Positions 36,232-47,984 of a stretch of 64,000 bases of DNA are shown piece after piece (the stretch's first letter is position 1; each line of letters starts with the position of its first letter). Source of the stretch: Fratercula arctica (taxonomy: Eukaryota; Chordata; Aves; Charadriiformes; Alcidae); the NCBI GenBank assembly GCA_947846985.1, contig CANTUZ010000025.1, positions 5,454,100 to 5,518,099 on the forward strand. The letters run 5' to 3'. The position numbers were made by a program, and so were the translations under genes. The notes under the pieces are model-generated. The model was not told the DNA's origin, did no database searches, and saw only the letters and a program-made list of their open reading frames with translations.

Positions 36232-36876
36232 TGTTATGGTTTGAGAAAACCCATAACAATTTATTGTCGTTTAGACAATTATTCTATCACCCAATGACCC
36301 CTCCCCACCCGGAAAGAGGAATCAGGAAAAGCAAGGAAACACAAGGGTTGAAACATAAATAGATTTAATAGGATAAGACTAAATAATTAACAATGATACT
36401 AAAGAACCAGTATTAATCCCGATACTAATATAAGATACACCATAATTATACTCAGCCAATTATATCCATAGGAAGCTGTGCACTCCCAGCAGTGGACAAC
36501 AAATATTGGACACTGTGAGCACTACGGCTTTGGGAGGAAGGGAAGGCCTCAGGGGTCCAGCACCAGGGCACGAAGTTCTCTGGACTGCCACCATCAAGGG
36601 AGAGAGAAACTATGCAGCAAACTTTCTAATTTATATTGAATGTGACATTCATGGTATGAAATAATCCTGTTGGCCAGCCTGGGTCAAATGCCCAGGCCCA
36701 CTCTTCCTCATCCCTGCACCTGGCAAGGCTCATAAACATCGAGACCTTGAATCCCACATAGCCTAGCTGGCTATAAAGTAAATATTTTCACAAATTCAGA
36801 CACTAGAGTCTTCTAAAAGTGCATTTCTCCCCAGCATCAGAAGAGAAATTAGTCCCGTGTCACTCAACCCAGGACA
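36232..36876 (-). mobile_element. Solo LTR, 645 bp, with target duplication, inside CR1
   Basis: It runs from TGTTATGGTTTGAGAA to CAACCCAGGACA and is flanked by ATGTC at 36227-36231 and 36877-36881. It is the same family as 58010-58654. Confidence 0.92.
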
Positions 36877-37090
36877 ATGTCTTATGTATTGGAGGGGGGT
36901 GGTGGTGGTGTATGTTTTCTTTAATCTTCCTTTTCTGATCAATGCACCTGTAGAAGCCCTTATGATTCTTCACATCCCTTGCCAAATTCAGCTCCAGCGG
37001 TGCCTTAGCTTTCCTGATCCCATCCCTACACACCTGGGCAGCAGCCCTATATTTTTCCCAGGATGTGTGTCTCTGCTTCCACTGCCTATG
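36877..37090 (-). mobile_element. CR1 (large nested copy), linker segment
   Basis: It covers the stretch between the endonuclease and RT (on the minus strand a KAPLELNLAKDVKN-like block). It ends at CTATG, the duplication of the next LTR. Confidence 0.85.
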
Positions 37091-37332
37091 TGTCGTGGTT
37101 TGGCCTCAGATGGCAACAAAGAACCACGTGCCACTCTCTCGGGCTTCCCCAATATGGGGAAGAATCGGAAGAAAAAGGCAAAACTTGTGGGTTGAGATGA
37201 AGGCAGTTTAACAGAACAGCAAAGGGAATAAGAAAACAACAACAGTAACAGGGATAGAGGAATGTACAAACACGATTACTGAATGGCCGGAGCCTGGGGA
37301 GAATTAACCCTATCCCCGCCAGAACCAGGACA
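37091..37332 (-). mobile_element. Solo ERV-L-type LTR, 242 bp, with target duplication, inside CR1
   Basis: It runs from TGTCGTGGTTTGGCC to AGAACCAGGACA and is flanked by CTATG at 37086-37090 and 37333-37337. It is the same family as the LTRs of proviruses A and B but about 80-110 bases shorter through an internal deletion. Confidence 0.92.
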
Positions 37333-38725
37333 CTATGCATGTCCTTCTTGGAATCGAGAGCTCTTGTGCTCTAAGAAAAATGTCCTTAATGAGCTGCCAG
37401 CTCCCTTTTGCTCCTTTATCCCTGAGGGCAGTTTCCCAGAGGGTCCCTTCCACTAGTTTTTTAAACACCTGAAAATTTGGTCTCCTAAAATTCCTAAAAT
37501 TCAGGGTCTTGACTTTACTCTTCATCTGGCCCATATCCCTCAAGATTGTGAATTCCACCTGTGCATGATCACTGCAGCCCAGGCTGCCACCAGTCTTGAC
37601 CTCTCCAATTAGTTCATCTGTTGGTGAGCAACAGGTCCAGTAATGCTTCTCTGGTTGGGCTATCACCTGGATTAAAATGTTATCCTCAATGCACTCCAAG
37701 AGTCTCCTGGACTGTGTACAGCTTGCTGTGCTGCTTTTCCAGCAGATGTCAGCATGGTTGAAGTTCCCCAGCAGGATCAGAGCGTGATGCTTCTGTGATG
37801 CTTCCCGTAGTTGAAGTAAGACTGCTTCATCAACATCCTCCCCTTGATCCAGCAGCCTATAGTAGACACCAACCACAAGGTTTCCTTTGTTGGCTTGGCC
37901 TCTAATTTTCACCCATAAGTTCTCAACCTGTTCATCGCTGTCTTTCAAAGACAGCTCTCTGCAGTCAATCCATTCTTTTACATAGAGGGCAACCCCAATC
38001 CCCTCCTTCCTTGCCTGTCCCTTCTGAACAGTTTATAGCCATAGGTTACAGCGCTCCAGTCGTGTGAGTCATCCCACCAAGTTTCAGTGACAGCGATTAG
38101 GCCATAGCTTTCCAGTTGCACAGTGGCTTCCAACTCCTCCTGTTTGTTATCTGTGCTGCATGCAGTGGTATAGAGGCACTTCAGTTGGGCTGTCGACCAT
38201 GTCACCTTTCTGGAGGATCAAGCCCCAAGTCCTTTGTGGCATTTCTCAGGTGTTCCCCTGTTGGTTCCTAACGCATCAGCAGCCCCTGGCTCTTCTCTGT
38301 TGCTCAGAACTCCATCCCCTTCCCACGCTGAGCCTAGTTTAAAGCTCTGTTCTGGCATGGGTTCTCCACAGGCTACAGTCCTTCAGGAATATCCATCTGT
38401 TCGGTGTGGGTCCTCCACAGGCTGCAGGAAGTATCTGCTCCCGTGCCTGGAGCACCTCCTCCTTCTCTGACCTTGGCGTTCCTTCTGTTGTTTCTCACTC
38501 TTTTTGTTCCCTCCTCCTCTCTCTCCAGTGATTTTGCCCTTTCTTAAATATGTTTTCACAGAGGTGTCACCAACTTTGATCATGGGCTCAGTTTTGGCAT
38601 GCAGTGGCGCTGTTGTGGAGCCTGCTGGAACTGGCTGTATCTGGCACAAGACAGCCCCCCACCCTGCAGGGGTGGCCTCTTCTCACAGAGACCACCCCTG
38701 CAGCCCTGATGGCCACATATATCTT
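37333..38725 (-). mobile_element. CR1 (large nested copy), 5' UTR and endonuclease segment
   Basis: On the minus strand: a GC-rich 5' region with a near-palindrome (CTGCAGGGGTGG near 38690, complementary CCACCCCTGCAG near 38665), then the apurinic endonuclease start LKCLYTTACSTDNKQEELEA with VTETWWDDSHDWS, then GNFNHADICWK and the LGCSDH motif. One open stretch covers about 212 codons (37310-37948), with stops between blocks. Having both 5' and 3' parts makes this the most complete CR1 in the window. Confidence 0.9.
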
Positions 38726-40617
38726 AGCATATTGGGTATATGATGGCTAAGATAGATATTGAAAGTGACCTTATGAGAACAGATTTATTTTGTACTACTT
38801 CATATTTTCTGTGAAATGTCAATATATTTTTAAGGTCAGTAATACGCGATCTAAGAAAAGGGTGGCATATAGATAATGATGAAAAATACTTCTTGACCTT
38901 AATAATCCCCTTTAAAGGAATAAAAAATTTCTCCATGTCAGATTTTAGCAAAGGGGAAGACAGAGTTCTGTCAGGAGTATTAGAATAAAGAACAGAGCTG
39001 TAAAGAAAAAAAGTCAGTTTTAACATGGGCAGGTGAGGTCATTTGTAGCTTCCTGGAAACTAGTTTGATTTTTTACAGCTTATTGTGATCAGAAAAAAAA
39101 TTTTGTAACTCAGTAGTCATTGGGGAAGGGAAAAGTTGGGAAAGCTGACGTGGCAAACAAAGCACCAGGTTTTCCCTGAAGCAATATTATAGATTGGAAG
39201 TAATTTGTACTAAAACATCTGTAAGCAAGTTAAATAGACAAGCAGTTTCAGCTTGATAAAATTAAATTAAAGCTAATTATCTATTTAATGCAATATATTA
39301 CATTAATATTTAAAACTATATGTAAATTGAAATAATGAAATGAGTGAGTGGTATTCTTAATAAAATTTTAAAAATCCATGGCCTCTTGCTTTTTAGATCT
39401 TTTCTGCCCTTCCTGTGAGAACCTTGCTCGTTCTCACAGCTGAGCAGCCTCATGGGAGGCATGTGTTGGTTGCCTGAAGCTTTACTCTCTTACCTCAGAG
39501 TTTTTCCCCTACTTGCCCTCACCTTTGCCTTGCATAATACCCAACTCATCTCCAGATAGTAGATAATCATTATTGGACTTTTTCTTTCATTTTAGCACTC
39601 ATAACTGGTTGTATCTCTTTCTCTTTTTTTCTAGAGCAATTTTTCTGATCCCAGATAAGAAGAGACAGTATGTAAAAAATAATCCTTTTCTCTCTCTTTT
39701 TAGAATCACAAATCTCTATTTTTTCATATTTGCCTATTTTCCCCACCTCTTCCTTGGTGACTCACTGTGGTAATATTTCATTCAGTCTCTGTGTTAATTC
39801 TTGACAGTGTAAATTCCAAGATTACAGTCTTCTCTTCATGCGTTTTTCTGCTGCTTAACTTCCTTTATAGTATGGACATTATACCACTTGTTACTTCTGC
39901 CTTCTCTCTTCTGAATACCTTAGGAAGACCTCCTGCAATTTCATTACCTTTTTCCCATATAAATTTGGGAATAAATTCAGTATCTGCTCTGCACCTTTTT
40001 CATCAGCACTGTCCTTTATTATATATCCTCACGCTTCTGAGTACAGTAGTTTTCTAACTGCTGAAATATTTGGTTTTGTTTGCATTTTCTGTAGAGAACC
40101 TTGCTATTTCGTCAAAGGTAAAATTATACAGTAGGAACCCTCTGTGCACTGTTCCCTTCTCATTTCCATCACCTTTCTATTTTATCTTTGTATTCCATGG
40201 TGAAGTCTCTCACTTTTCTTTTTCTGCTTCATAATCCCCAATTTATCCATTGATTTCATGTATTCTGTACTTTTCTTAGTTTTTCTCTTGTTTATTTAGT
40301 TTTCTCTTGTTTACTCTTTCAAGGGCCATCTTATTTCCTGATTTTAAAGGAGAGGGAAGAAATTAATTAGGTAGATATGCAACACCACAGATTTATGATC
40401 TTTAATTGGTGTGATCCCTTCTAAAATTCTTGAATCCTTATCCTATCTAAATTAGACATAAAACAGAAAATAATCTTTGTTATTATGTATCATCATAGGG
40501 AAGGCAATGGTATCTCTGAAGAAAAAAAAAAAGCATTTCATTCTGCTTGTTCTTGTAGTTTAGACTGCCTAAAAAGGAAGGTACTTCAGAAAGAGTGTCA
40601 CCTTGTCAGCCCACAAT
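38726..40617. other. Intron 2 sequence, nothing recognised
   Basis: A/T-rich unique sequence with no repeat family or coding frame that I can support. Confidence 0.5.
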
Positions 40618-41362
40618 TCTGTTAGACCAGGCACAAATACAGGTTGGGTGGAGAATGGCTTGAGAGTAGCCCTGAGGAGGAGGACTTGGGGGGGTACTGG
40701 TGGATGAAAAGCTGGACATGAGCAGGCAATGTGCGCTCGCAGCCCAGAAGGCCAATTGCATCCTGGGCTGCATCAAAAGAAGCGTGGCCAGCAGGTCGAG
40801 GGAGGTGATTCTGCCCATCTATTCTGCTCCCGTGAGACCCCACCTGGAGTACTGTGTCCAGCTCTGGAGCCCCCAGCACAGGAAAGATATGGACCTGTTG
40901 GAGTGGGTCCAGAGGAGGGCCACAAAAATTATCAGAGGGATGGAACACCTCTCCTGTGAGGACAGGCTGAGGGAGCTGGGGTTATTCAGCCTGGAGAAGA
41001 GAAGGCTCCAGGGAGGCCTTATTGTGGTCTTTCAATACTTAAAGGGGGCTTATAAGAAAGATGGGGACAAACTTTTTAGCAGGGCCTGTTGCAATAGGAC
41101 AAGGGGTAATGGCTTTAAACTGAAAGAGGGTAGATTTAGACTAGATATAAGGAAGAAATTTTTTACGATGAGTGTGGTGAAACACTGGAACAGGTTGCCC
41201 AGAAAGATGGTAGATGCCCCATCCCTGAAAACATTCAAGGTCAGGTTGAATGGGGCTCTGAGCAACCTGATCTAGTTGAAGATGTCCCTGCTTACTGCAG
41301 GGGGGTTGGACCAGATGACCTTTAAAGGTCCCTTCCAACACAAACTATTCTATGATTCTATC
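40618..41362 (+). mobile_element. CR1 LINE 3' end, 5'-truncated, plus strand
   Basis: It encodes the ORF2 C-terminus in an uninterrupted frame at 40700-41275 (191 codons, [20 protein letters not shown] onward) and ends with the TATGATTCTAT tail. It is well preserved over its length but lacks the RT catalytic core. Confidence 0.95.
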
Positions 41363-43101
41363 ATATGTGATACTCAGGTACCAGAGAGATTCTTTTAAAC
41401 TTTAGAAGTACTCATGAAAATTTACTCTTCAGCTTTGCAATTTGTGTTGATATAATGTTTCTTTTTGAAGTAATGTAGATAAATTGTCAGCTAGAAGGTG
41501 ACTTGCCTGGGAGATGTGTCTTTCTAGCTCTGTTTCACTAGAGGCAGGGTTCATTCAGATGAAATTAATGGAGTCATTAAGTCATTCTTCCAAATACATT
41601 TACCTGTATATTATTTTCTGAAATAGACTGATTACATTCAAATGTCTTTTGTTCCAAAGGCCAACAGAAGATGCTGTCATCATCAGCTTTGTGAAACCTG
41701 AAAGTTTTTAAGCCCTACCCCATGAATGGGGTGGTACACTCCCTCCACATTTCCTTATTGTGTTTGTAGTCTCTGGTATCAAGACCCACTAGAGCATTGG
41801 ATCTGAACACATATCCATGAAGAAAAATTTGAACATAACATTGCTTTACTGCAGCTTATTTGAATAAATCACCATAGTAGAAGATGGTTTTACATTGTGC
41901 TTTTTAAGGATATAAAAAAGCTCAGAGATCTCTTCACAGCACTGCAATATACTGTACCATCAAAGACAAAGATCCTAAAACAGGCTCCTTTCACATTGGT
42001 TTGAGAAACAATGTGCAGGAGTTTTTCTGATTCATTGTGTGTGCTTTGCTTTGCTGTGGATGTCTGTTTAGAAGACACTACTATTTTTTTTTTTTTTTTT
42101 TTTTGCAGACAGGGAAAATATCATGCAAGCTACTTGAAGATATTTCTCCAATACTGTTTTAATACAGCTTTCTAGTGGTGTTTTGAGGTCTTTATGAAGG
42201 AGCATACCTGAAATAATTGCAAGTAGTGTCCTGCAGACATAGGCTTTTTACTGCAAATGCAATTTCAGAAACTGTAGCTTTAAGTACTTTGTGTTCATTC
42301 TGTACTTGTTATGTACACTCTGAGGTGTAAAGAGAAAAAAGCTAAACCTTTAAGATTGGAGCTGTCTTCCTGCAGACACTAGGAGATGATTATTTTGACT
42401 CATACTGCACAAGCACAAAAGAACTATGGAGTCTTTTCCTTTTTATTGATAAAGACAATGAAAGCCACAGAGGGGTGGGTGTGTGGAGGGTGTTTTTTAT
42501 GTATTTGTTTGCATCGGCTTAAAAATGCCTTAAAATAAAATAGTTTCAGTTTTTAAACAAAAAACAAAAAAAAATTCCACACACCAAAAGGCCTCCTTTT
42601 TTGTTTAGAAATCCCTATTTTAAATGTTCTGAAATTAGCCATACAGTTCAGTTACTATGCAGATATTTTATAAATTGGCTATTGTATTTTTAATGTAATG
42701 GTGTTAACTTCACTGGTTTATCATACTTGGCAAAGAATGTTGCCCATGTAACAAGCTAAATTACAGCTTGTCAGATAGAGTTGGATACTGATAATATTTG
42801 ATTAATTTTTTTGATTAATCAAGCAGCTCAATGAAAGCCTGAATCAGTCACTTTTCTTTGGGATAGAGGAAAAACTTCTGCATCAGCATGTTCTTCTATC
42901 TCCCCTGCTGATCTGCCTGCAGAAGTGAAAATTCCAGAAAGTTACTCTGCGTATGTCTTCATGCAAAAGTAATGTAGCTTTAATGGTGAGAGAGCACTTG
43001 AAAAACAAAACAAAAAATAAAACCAAAAGCAAGAAGGTGCTGTATTTCACTTCTGCCCACCTGCCTTGTTTTCTCTGACCCACTTTCCCTTCTGTCTTCA
43101 G
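41363..43101. other. Intron 2 sequence, nothing recognised
   Basis: Unique DNA. A run of 21 T lies at 42084-42104, and A-rich patches lie near 42550-42575. No other structure was recognised. Confidence 0.5.
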
Positions 43102-43200
43102 GTGAGCTCAATTCAGAACCAAATGCAGTCCAAGGGAGGCTATGGTGGTGGCATACCTGCAAATGTTCAGATGCAGCTTGTAGACACTCAAGCAGGATAA
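43102..43200 (+). CDS. CDC42SE2: CDC42SE2 coding exon 3 (residues 53-84 and stop)
   Basis: A TCTTCAG acceptor ends at 43101. The exon encodes the C-terminal 32 residues, beginning VSSIQNQMQSKGGYGGG and ending VDTQAG, followed by TAA at 43198-43200. The Gly-rich tail matches the family, and the total of 84 residues is the usual length. Nineteen bases after the stop a GTAAGT donor at 43220 opens an intron within the 3' UTR; this is too close to the stop to predict nonsense-mediated decay. The frame is intact, so the protein looks functional despite the repeat load around it. Confidence 0.95.
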   Translation: MSSIQNQMQSKGGYGGGIPANVQMQLVDTQAG

Positions 43201-43219
43201 CCTTGGACAAACCTTTCCA

Positions 43220-43657
43220 GTAAGTATTACTGTCTGCACTGGTAGAATAGTGGGGAAGAACATCCTGCCTGCCACATATCGTAATTAGCTCCCTATAAAC
43301 AGCTGCATCCTTATGATGCACGATTTTAAAATGCATTTCTGGCTAGAACATTCAATATCATGTGAGCATGTTGATTTTTATTATGTAACGAACAAGACAT
43401 TAATAATTCAGTCCTGAATGCAAATCTGTCCTTAAGCCTGTTTTATGTCCAAGATATTATTGTAGGCAAATCTTTGCAAGAGAACTTAGTTGTACACCAA
43501 ATTTCCGAAGAATTTTGTGATATAATTAGGATACCATTTTTGCAACAGTTCCATTTAATTAAGCAAAATATGTGTGGTGTTAACTATGTTATGATAGGAA
43601 AATCATCATTATCAAAATGTACAAAACTCAGTTTAACGTGTGTTTTCTGTGTTACAG
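43220..43657 (+). other. Intron in the CDC42SE2 3' UTR
   Basis: It is bounded by GTAAGTAT at 43220 and a T-rich acceptor ending GTTACAG at 43657. I see no repeat or gene inside. Assignment rests on the splice consensus and position only. Confidence 0.6.
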
Positions 43658-43947
43658 GTTTAAGTGAGTTCCTGTATGTTCTTTCCTCTTTTGCCTTGGT
43701 GACTGCTTTGTGTTCATGATGAGGGAAGTGATGGCTCATTGTTCACACTTTGTAATTACTCCAGTGAAAAGTTGCTGTTCTGCTCTGATGATGCCATTTA
43801 TGAGATGGGTACTACCGTGCCTTTCAGTGACATGCACGCACTGGCCTCCTACGAGTACCATGGACATAGAGATGTTTAGAATCAGTTTTAGCTGTTTGTT
43901 AAAGCAAATTAAAGCACCAACCTTAGCTTCCAACATCAATACCTAAT
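43658..43947 (+). other. CDC42SE2: CDC42SE2 3' UTR, proximal segment
   Basis: Unique sequence from the inferred acceptor to the provirus B insertion site. The last five bases, CTAAT, are the left target duplication. A possible ATTAAA signal lies near 43907. No repeat is visible. Confidence 0.55.
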
Positions 43948-44294
43948 TGTCGTGGTTTAGCCTCAGATGGCAACAAAGAACCACATGCCGCTCGCTCGGG
44001 TCTTCCCAATACGGGATGAATCAGAAGAAAAAGGCAAAACTCTTGGGTTGAGACAAAGGCAGTTTAACAGAACAGCAAAGGGAACAAGAAAAACAGCAAC
44101 AATAACACGGATAGAGAAATATACAAACACGATTACGGAACTACCGCTCCCCGACTGGACCCGGGATGCCCCAGCCCGCTCCAAGCAGTGACTTCCTGCC
44201 CCCTCCCCCGGCAGCTCAGGGTGGGCATGGCTCACATGGCATGGAATACTGTCTCTTAGGGAGAATTAACACTATCCCCGCCAGAACCAGGACA
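43948..44294 (-). mobile_element. Provirus B 3' LTR
   Basis: It runs from TGTCGTGGTTTAGCC to CAGAACCAGGACA, is preceded by the CTAAT duplication and is followed on the right by the polypurine tract. Confidence 0.94.
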
Positions 44295-44817
44295 TTATCC
44301 ACCCCTTATTCCATACCATTTTTGCAATGCCCAGATCTTACAGGTTCCAATGAATTGCCACCACTTTCCCCTGTCATATATATATATATATGCACATATA
44401 TATATTCATGCAGATATAATGCCCTTAGTTTATGGGCCATCCCTCCAAAGTGTCTGGTGAGTTCATTCAATCCACGGCTTTGGGCTCCATCTGTTAGAAC
44501 AGTCTCTCAGGGCAGGTGAGATGGTATGTGCTGCTGGACTATTGCATGCTTTATTTTTCAGAGCATGTGACTGGTGTACCCGGCGTGGCTCATGCCTACA
44601 GTCCATGGGCTGAAGATGTAGATCTTGAGGAAGTGCCTGGGTGCCAGCTGCTGAGGTCAGTTCTGATCCCATCACCACTGTGCTTTACTCAATTCTGCAT
44701 CAAAGCCCATCTGTCCTTAATTTGGGTGATTCTTACTGCAGTACAGCCGATAGCAATTACAGTAACGAGGACATACAGTGACAGTGTTACTTAGCAATCA
44801 ACAACACACAATTTGAT
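44295..44817 (-). other. Provirus B, non-coding gap between pol and 3' LTR
   Basis: It holds the polypurine tract next to the LTR and an (AT)n run at about 44377-44405. It is longer than in provirus A because A lacks part of this region. No env-like frame is present. Confidence 0.75.
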
Positions 44818-47800
44818 TCATTGGCTATTCTCACCCAAAATCAAGTCCCCATGAGGTACACATCGGACTTCCCCATCCTTCTGCATTACTCACCAAGTGC
44901 ACCCAGGTCCTTGGGCAAAAGCAATCCCACGGATGGGTTTGCCTTTGCCTAAGGCAGGACTAACCCAGACTGTCTTCACCAACATATTCTTCATGTGCAC
45001 TAGGGGGACCTTATCCCCTTCTACAGTACGTGGAAGTTTTGATTGGGCAGGGCCAGCCCGATTGGTGGATCCCCTGGTATTAACTAGCCAGGTAGCCTTT
45101 GCTAAATGTGCATCCCAATGTTTGAAGGTCCCACCACCCATTGCTCTCAGTGTAGTTTTTAACAGTCCATTGTACCGTTCTATCTTCCCAGAGGCTGGTG
45201 CGTGACAGGGGATGTGATATACCCACTCAATACCATGCTCTTTGGCCCAGGTGTCTATGAGGCTGTTTCGGAAATGAGTACCGTTGTCCGACTCACTTCT
45301 CTCTGGGGTACCATGTCGCCACAGGACTTGCTTTTCAAGGCCCAGGATAGTATTCCGGGCAGTGGCATGGGGCACAGGGTATGTTTCCAGCCATCCAGTG
45401 GTTGCTTCCACCATTGTGAGCACATAGCGCTTGCCTTGACGGCTTCGTGGCAGTGTGATATAATCAATCTGCCAGGCCTCCCCATATTTATATTTCAACC
45501 ATCGTCCTCCATACCAAAGAGGCTTCAAACGCTTGGCTTGCTTGATTGCAGCACATGTCTCACATTCATGGATGACCTGTGCAATAGTGTCCATGGTCAA
45601 GTCCACCCCTCGGTCACGAGCCCATCTATATGTCCCATCTCTTCCTTGGTGGCCTGAGGTCTCATGGGCCCCCTGAGCTATGAATAGTCCAGATCCACCT
45701 GAGCCACTCCAATCCTAGCAGCCCGATCCACCTGCTGGTTGTTCTGATGTTCCTCTGTGGCCCGATTCTTCGGTACGTGGGCATCTACGTGGCGTACTTT
45801 CACAACCAGATTCTCTATCCGGGCAGCAATATCTTGCCATAGTTCAGCAGCCCAGATGGGTTTGCCTCTGTGCTGCCAGTTGCCCTGCTTCCACTGCTGT
45901 AACCACCCCCACAGAGCATTTGCCACCATCCATGAGGCAGTGTAGAGATAAAGTACTGGCCATTTTTCTCGCTCGGCAATGTCCAAAGCCAGCTGAATGG
46001 CTTTCACCTCTGCAAACTGGCTCGATTCACCTTGTCCTTCACTGGCTTCTGCAACTTGTCGTGTAGGACTCCACACAGCAGCCTTCCACTTTCGATGCTT
46101 TCCCACAATCCGGCAGGACCCATCAGTGAACAGGGCATATTTCTTCTCATGTTCTGGCAGTTTATTATATGGTGGGGCCTCTTCCGCACGCATCACCTCC
46201 TCCTCTGGTGACATTCCAAAATCCTTGCCTTCTGGCCAGTCCATGATCACTTCCAGAATTCCTGGGCGACTGGGGTTTCCCATTCGAGTTCGCTGTGTGA
46301 TCAGTGCAATCCACTTACTCCATGTAGCATCAGTTGCATGATGTGTGGTGGGGACCCTTTCTTTGAACATCCAACCCAGCACCGGCAGTCGAGGTGCTAA
46401 GAGGAGCTGAGCTTCTGTACCAACCACCTCCGAAGCAGCTCGAACCCCTTCATATGCTGCCAAGATCTCCTTTTCTGTTGGAGTGTAGCGGGCTTCGGAT
46501 CCTCTGTATCCCCGACTCCAAAACCCTAGGGGTCGACCTTGGGTCTCCCCTGGTGCCTTCTGCCAGAGGCTCCAGGTAGGGCCATTCTCCCCGGCTGCGG
46601 TGTAGAGCACGTTTTTAACATCTTGTCCTGCCCGGACTGGCCCCAGGGCCACTGCATGGACTATTTCCTGTTTGATTTGTTCAAAAGCTTGTCGTTGCTC
46701 AGGACCCCATTTAAAATCATTCTTCTTCCGGGTTACTTGATACAGAGGGCTTACAATCAGACTGTAATCGGGGATATGCATTCTCCAAAAACCCACAATG
46801 CCTAAGAAAGCTTGTGTTTCCTTTTTGCTAGTTGGTGGAGACATAGTTGCTATTTTGTTGATCACATCCATTGGGATCTGGCGGCGTCCATCTTGCCATT
46901 TTATGCCTAAGAACTGGATCTCCTGCACAGGTCCCTTGACCTTACTTCATTTTATGGCAAAACCAGCTTTCAGAAGGATTCGGACTATCTTATACCCTTT
47001 CTCAAAAAATTCTTCGGCTGTGTTGCCCCATACGATGATGTCATCAATGTACTGCAGATGTTCTGGAGCTTCACCCTGTTCCAGTGCAGTCTGGATCAGT
47101 CCATGGCAAATGGTGGGGCTGTGTTTCCACCCCTGGGGCAGTCGATTCCAGGTGTGCTGGATGCCCCTCCAAGTGAAAGCAAACTGTGGCCTGCACTCTG
47201 CTGCCAAAGGGATTGAGAAAAATGCATTCGCTATATCAATCATGGCATACCACTTGGCTGCCTTGGACTCCAGTTCGTATTGAAGTTCTAGCATGTCCGG
47301 CACAGCAGCACTCAGCGGTGGCGTGACTTCATTCAGGCCACGATAGTCTACAGTTAGCCTCCACTCTCCATTAGATTTTCGCACCGGCCATATGGGACTG
47401 TTAAAGGGTGAGCGAGTCTTGCTGATCACTCCTTGAACCTCTAGCTGACGAATCAGCTTATGGATGGGAATCAGAGAGTCTCGGTTAGTGCGATATTGCC
47501 GCCGATGCACCGTTGTGGTAGCAATCGGCACCTGCTGTTCTTCGACCCTCAACAACCCCACAACAGAAGAGTCCTCCGAGAGACCAGGCAAGGTAGACAA
47601 CTGTTTAACTTCCTCCGTCTCCAAGGCAGCTATGCCAAAGGCCCACCGATACCCTTTTGGGTCCTTAAAATACCCTCTCCTGAGGTAATCTATACCAAGG
47701 ATGCATGGAGCCTCTGGGCCAGTCACAATGGGATGCTTTTGCCACTCATTCCCAGTTAGGCTCACTTCCGCCTCCAGTACAGTCAACTCTTGGGATCCCC

Positions 47801-47963
47801 CTGTCACCCCAGAAATACAAATGGGTTCTGCCCCTCTATAGCTTGATGGCATTAGGGTGCACTCTGCTCCTGTGTCCACTAGAGCCTTATACTCCTGTGG
47901 GTCTGATGTGCCAGGCCATCGAATCCACACTGTCCAATAAACCCGGTTGTCCCTCTCCTCCAC
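44818..47963 (-). pseudogene. pol: Provirus B pro-pol (protease, RT, RNase H, integrase), broken
   Basis: Domain order is as in provirus A. The first frame (about 338 codons) covers the protease (DTGA) and RT with YIDDI and stops at a TGA at 46947-46949. The same frame reopens through the RT end and RNase H (45678-46928). A deletion of about 19 bases near 45687 then shifts the frame at the start of the integrase, whose core follows at 44890-45606. A TGA at 44890-44892 removes the last residues. The lesions are at different places from those in A. Confidence 0.93.
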
Positions 47964-47984
47964 CTGGCTGGAGGCAGGGCCCCT

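Noticed and set aside
42084..42108. Poly(T) followed by GCAG, looking like a strong splice acceptor
   Set aside because: No exon-like sequence follows, and the known CDC42SE2 exons are already complete without it.
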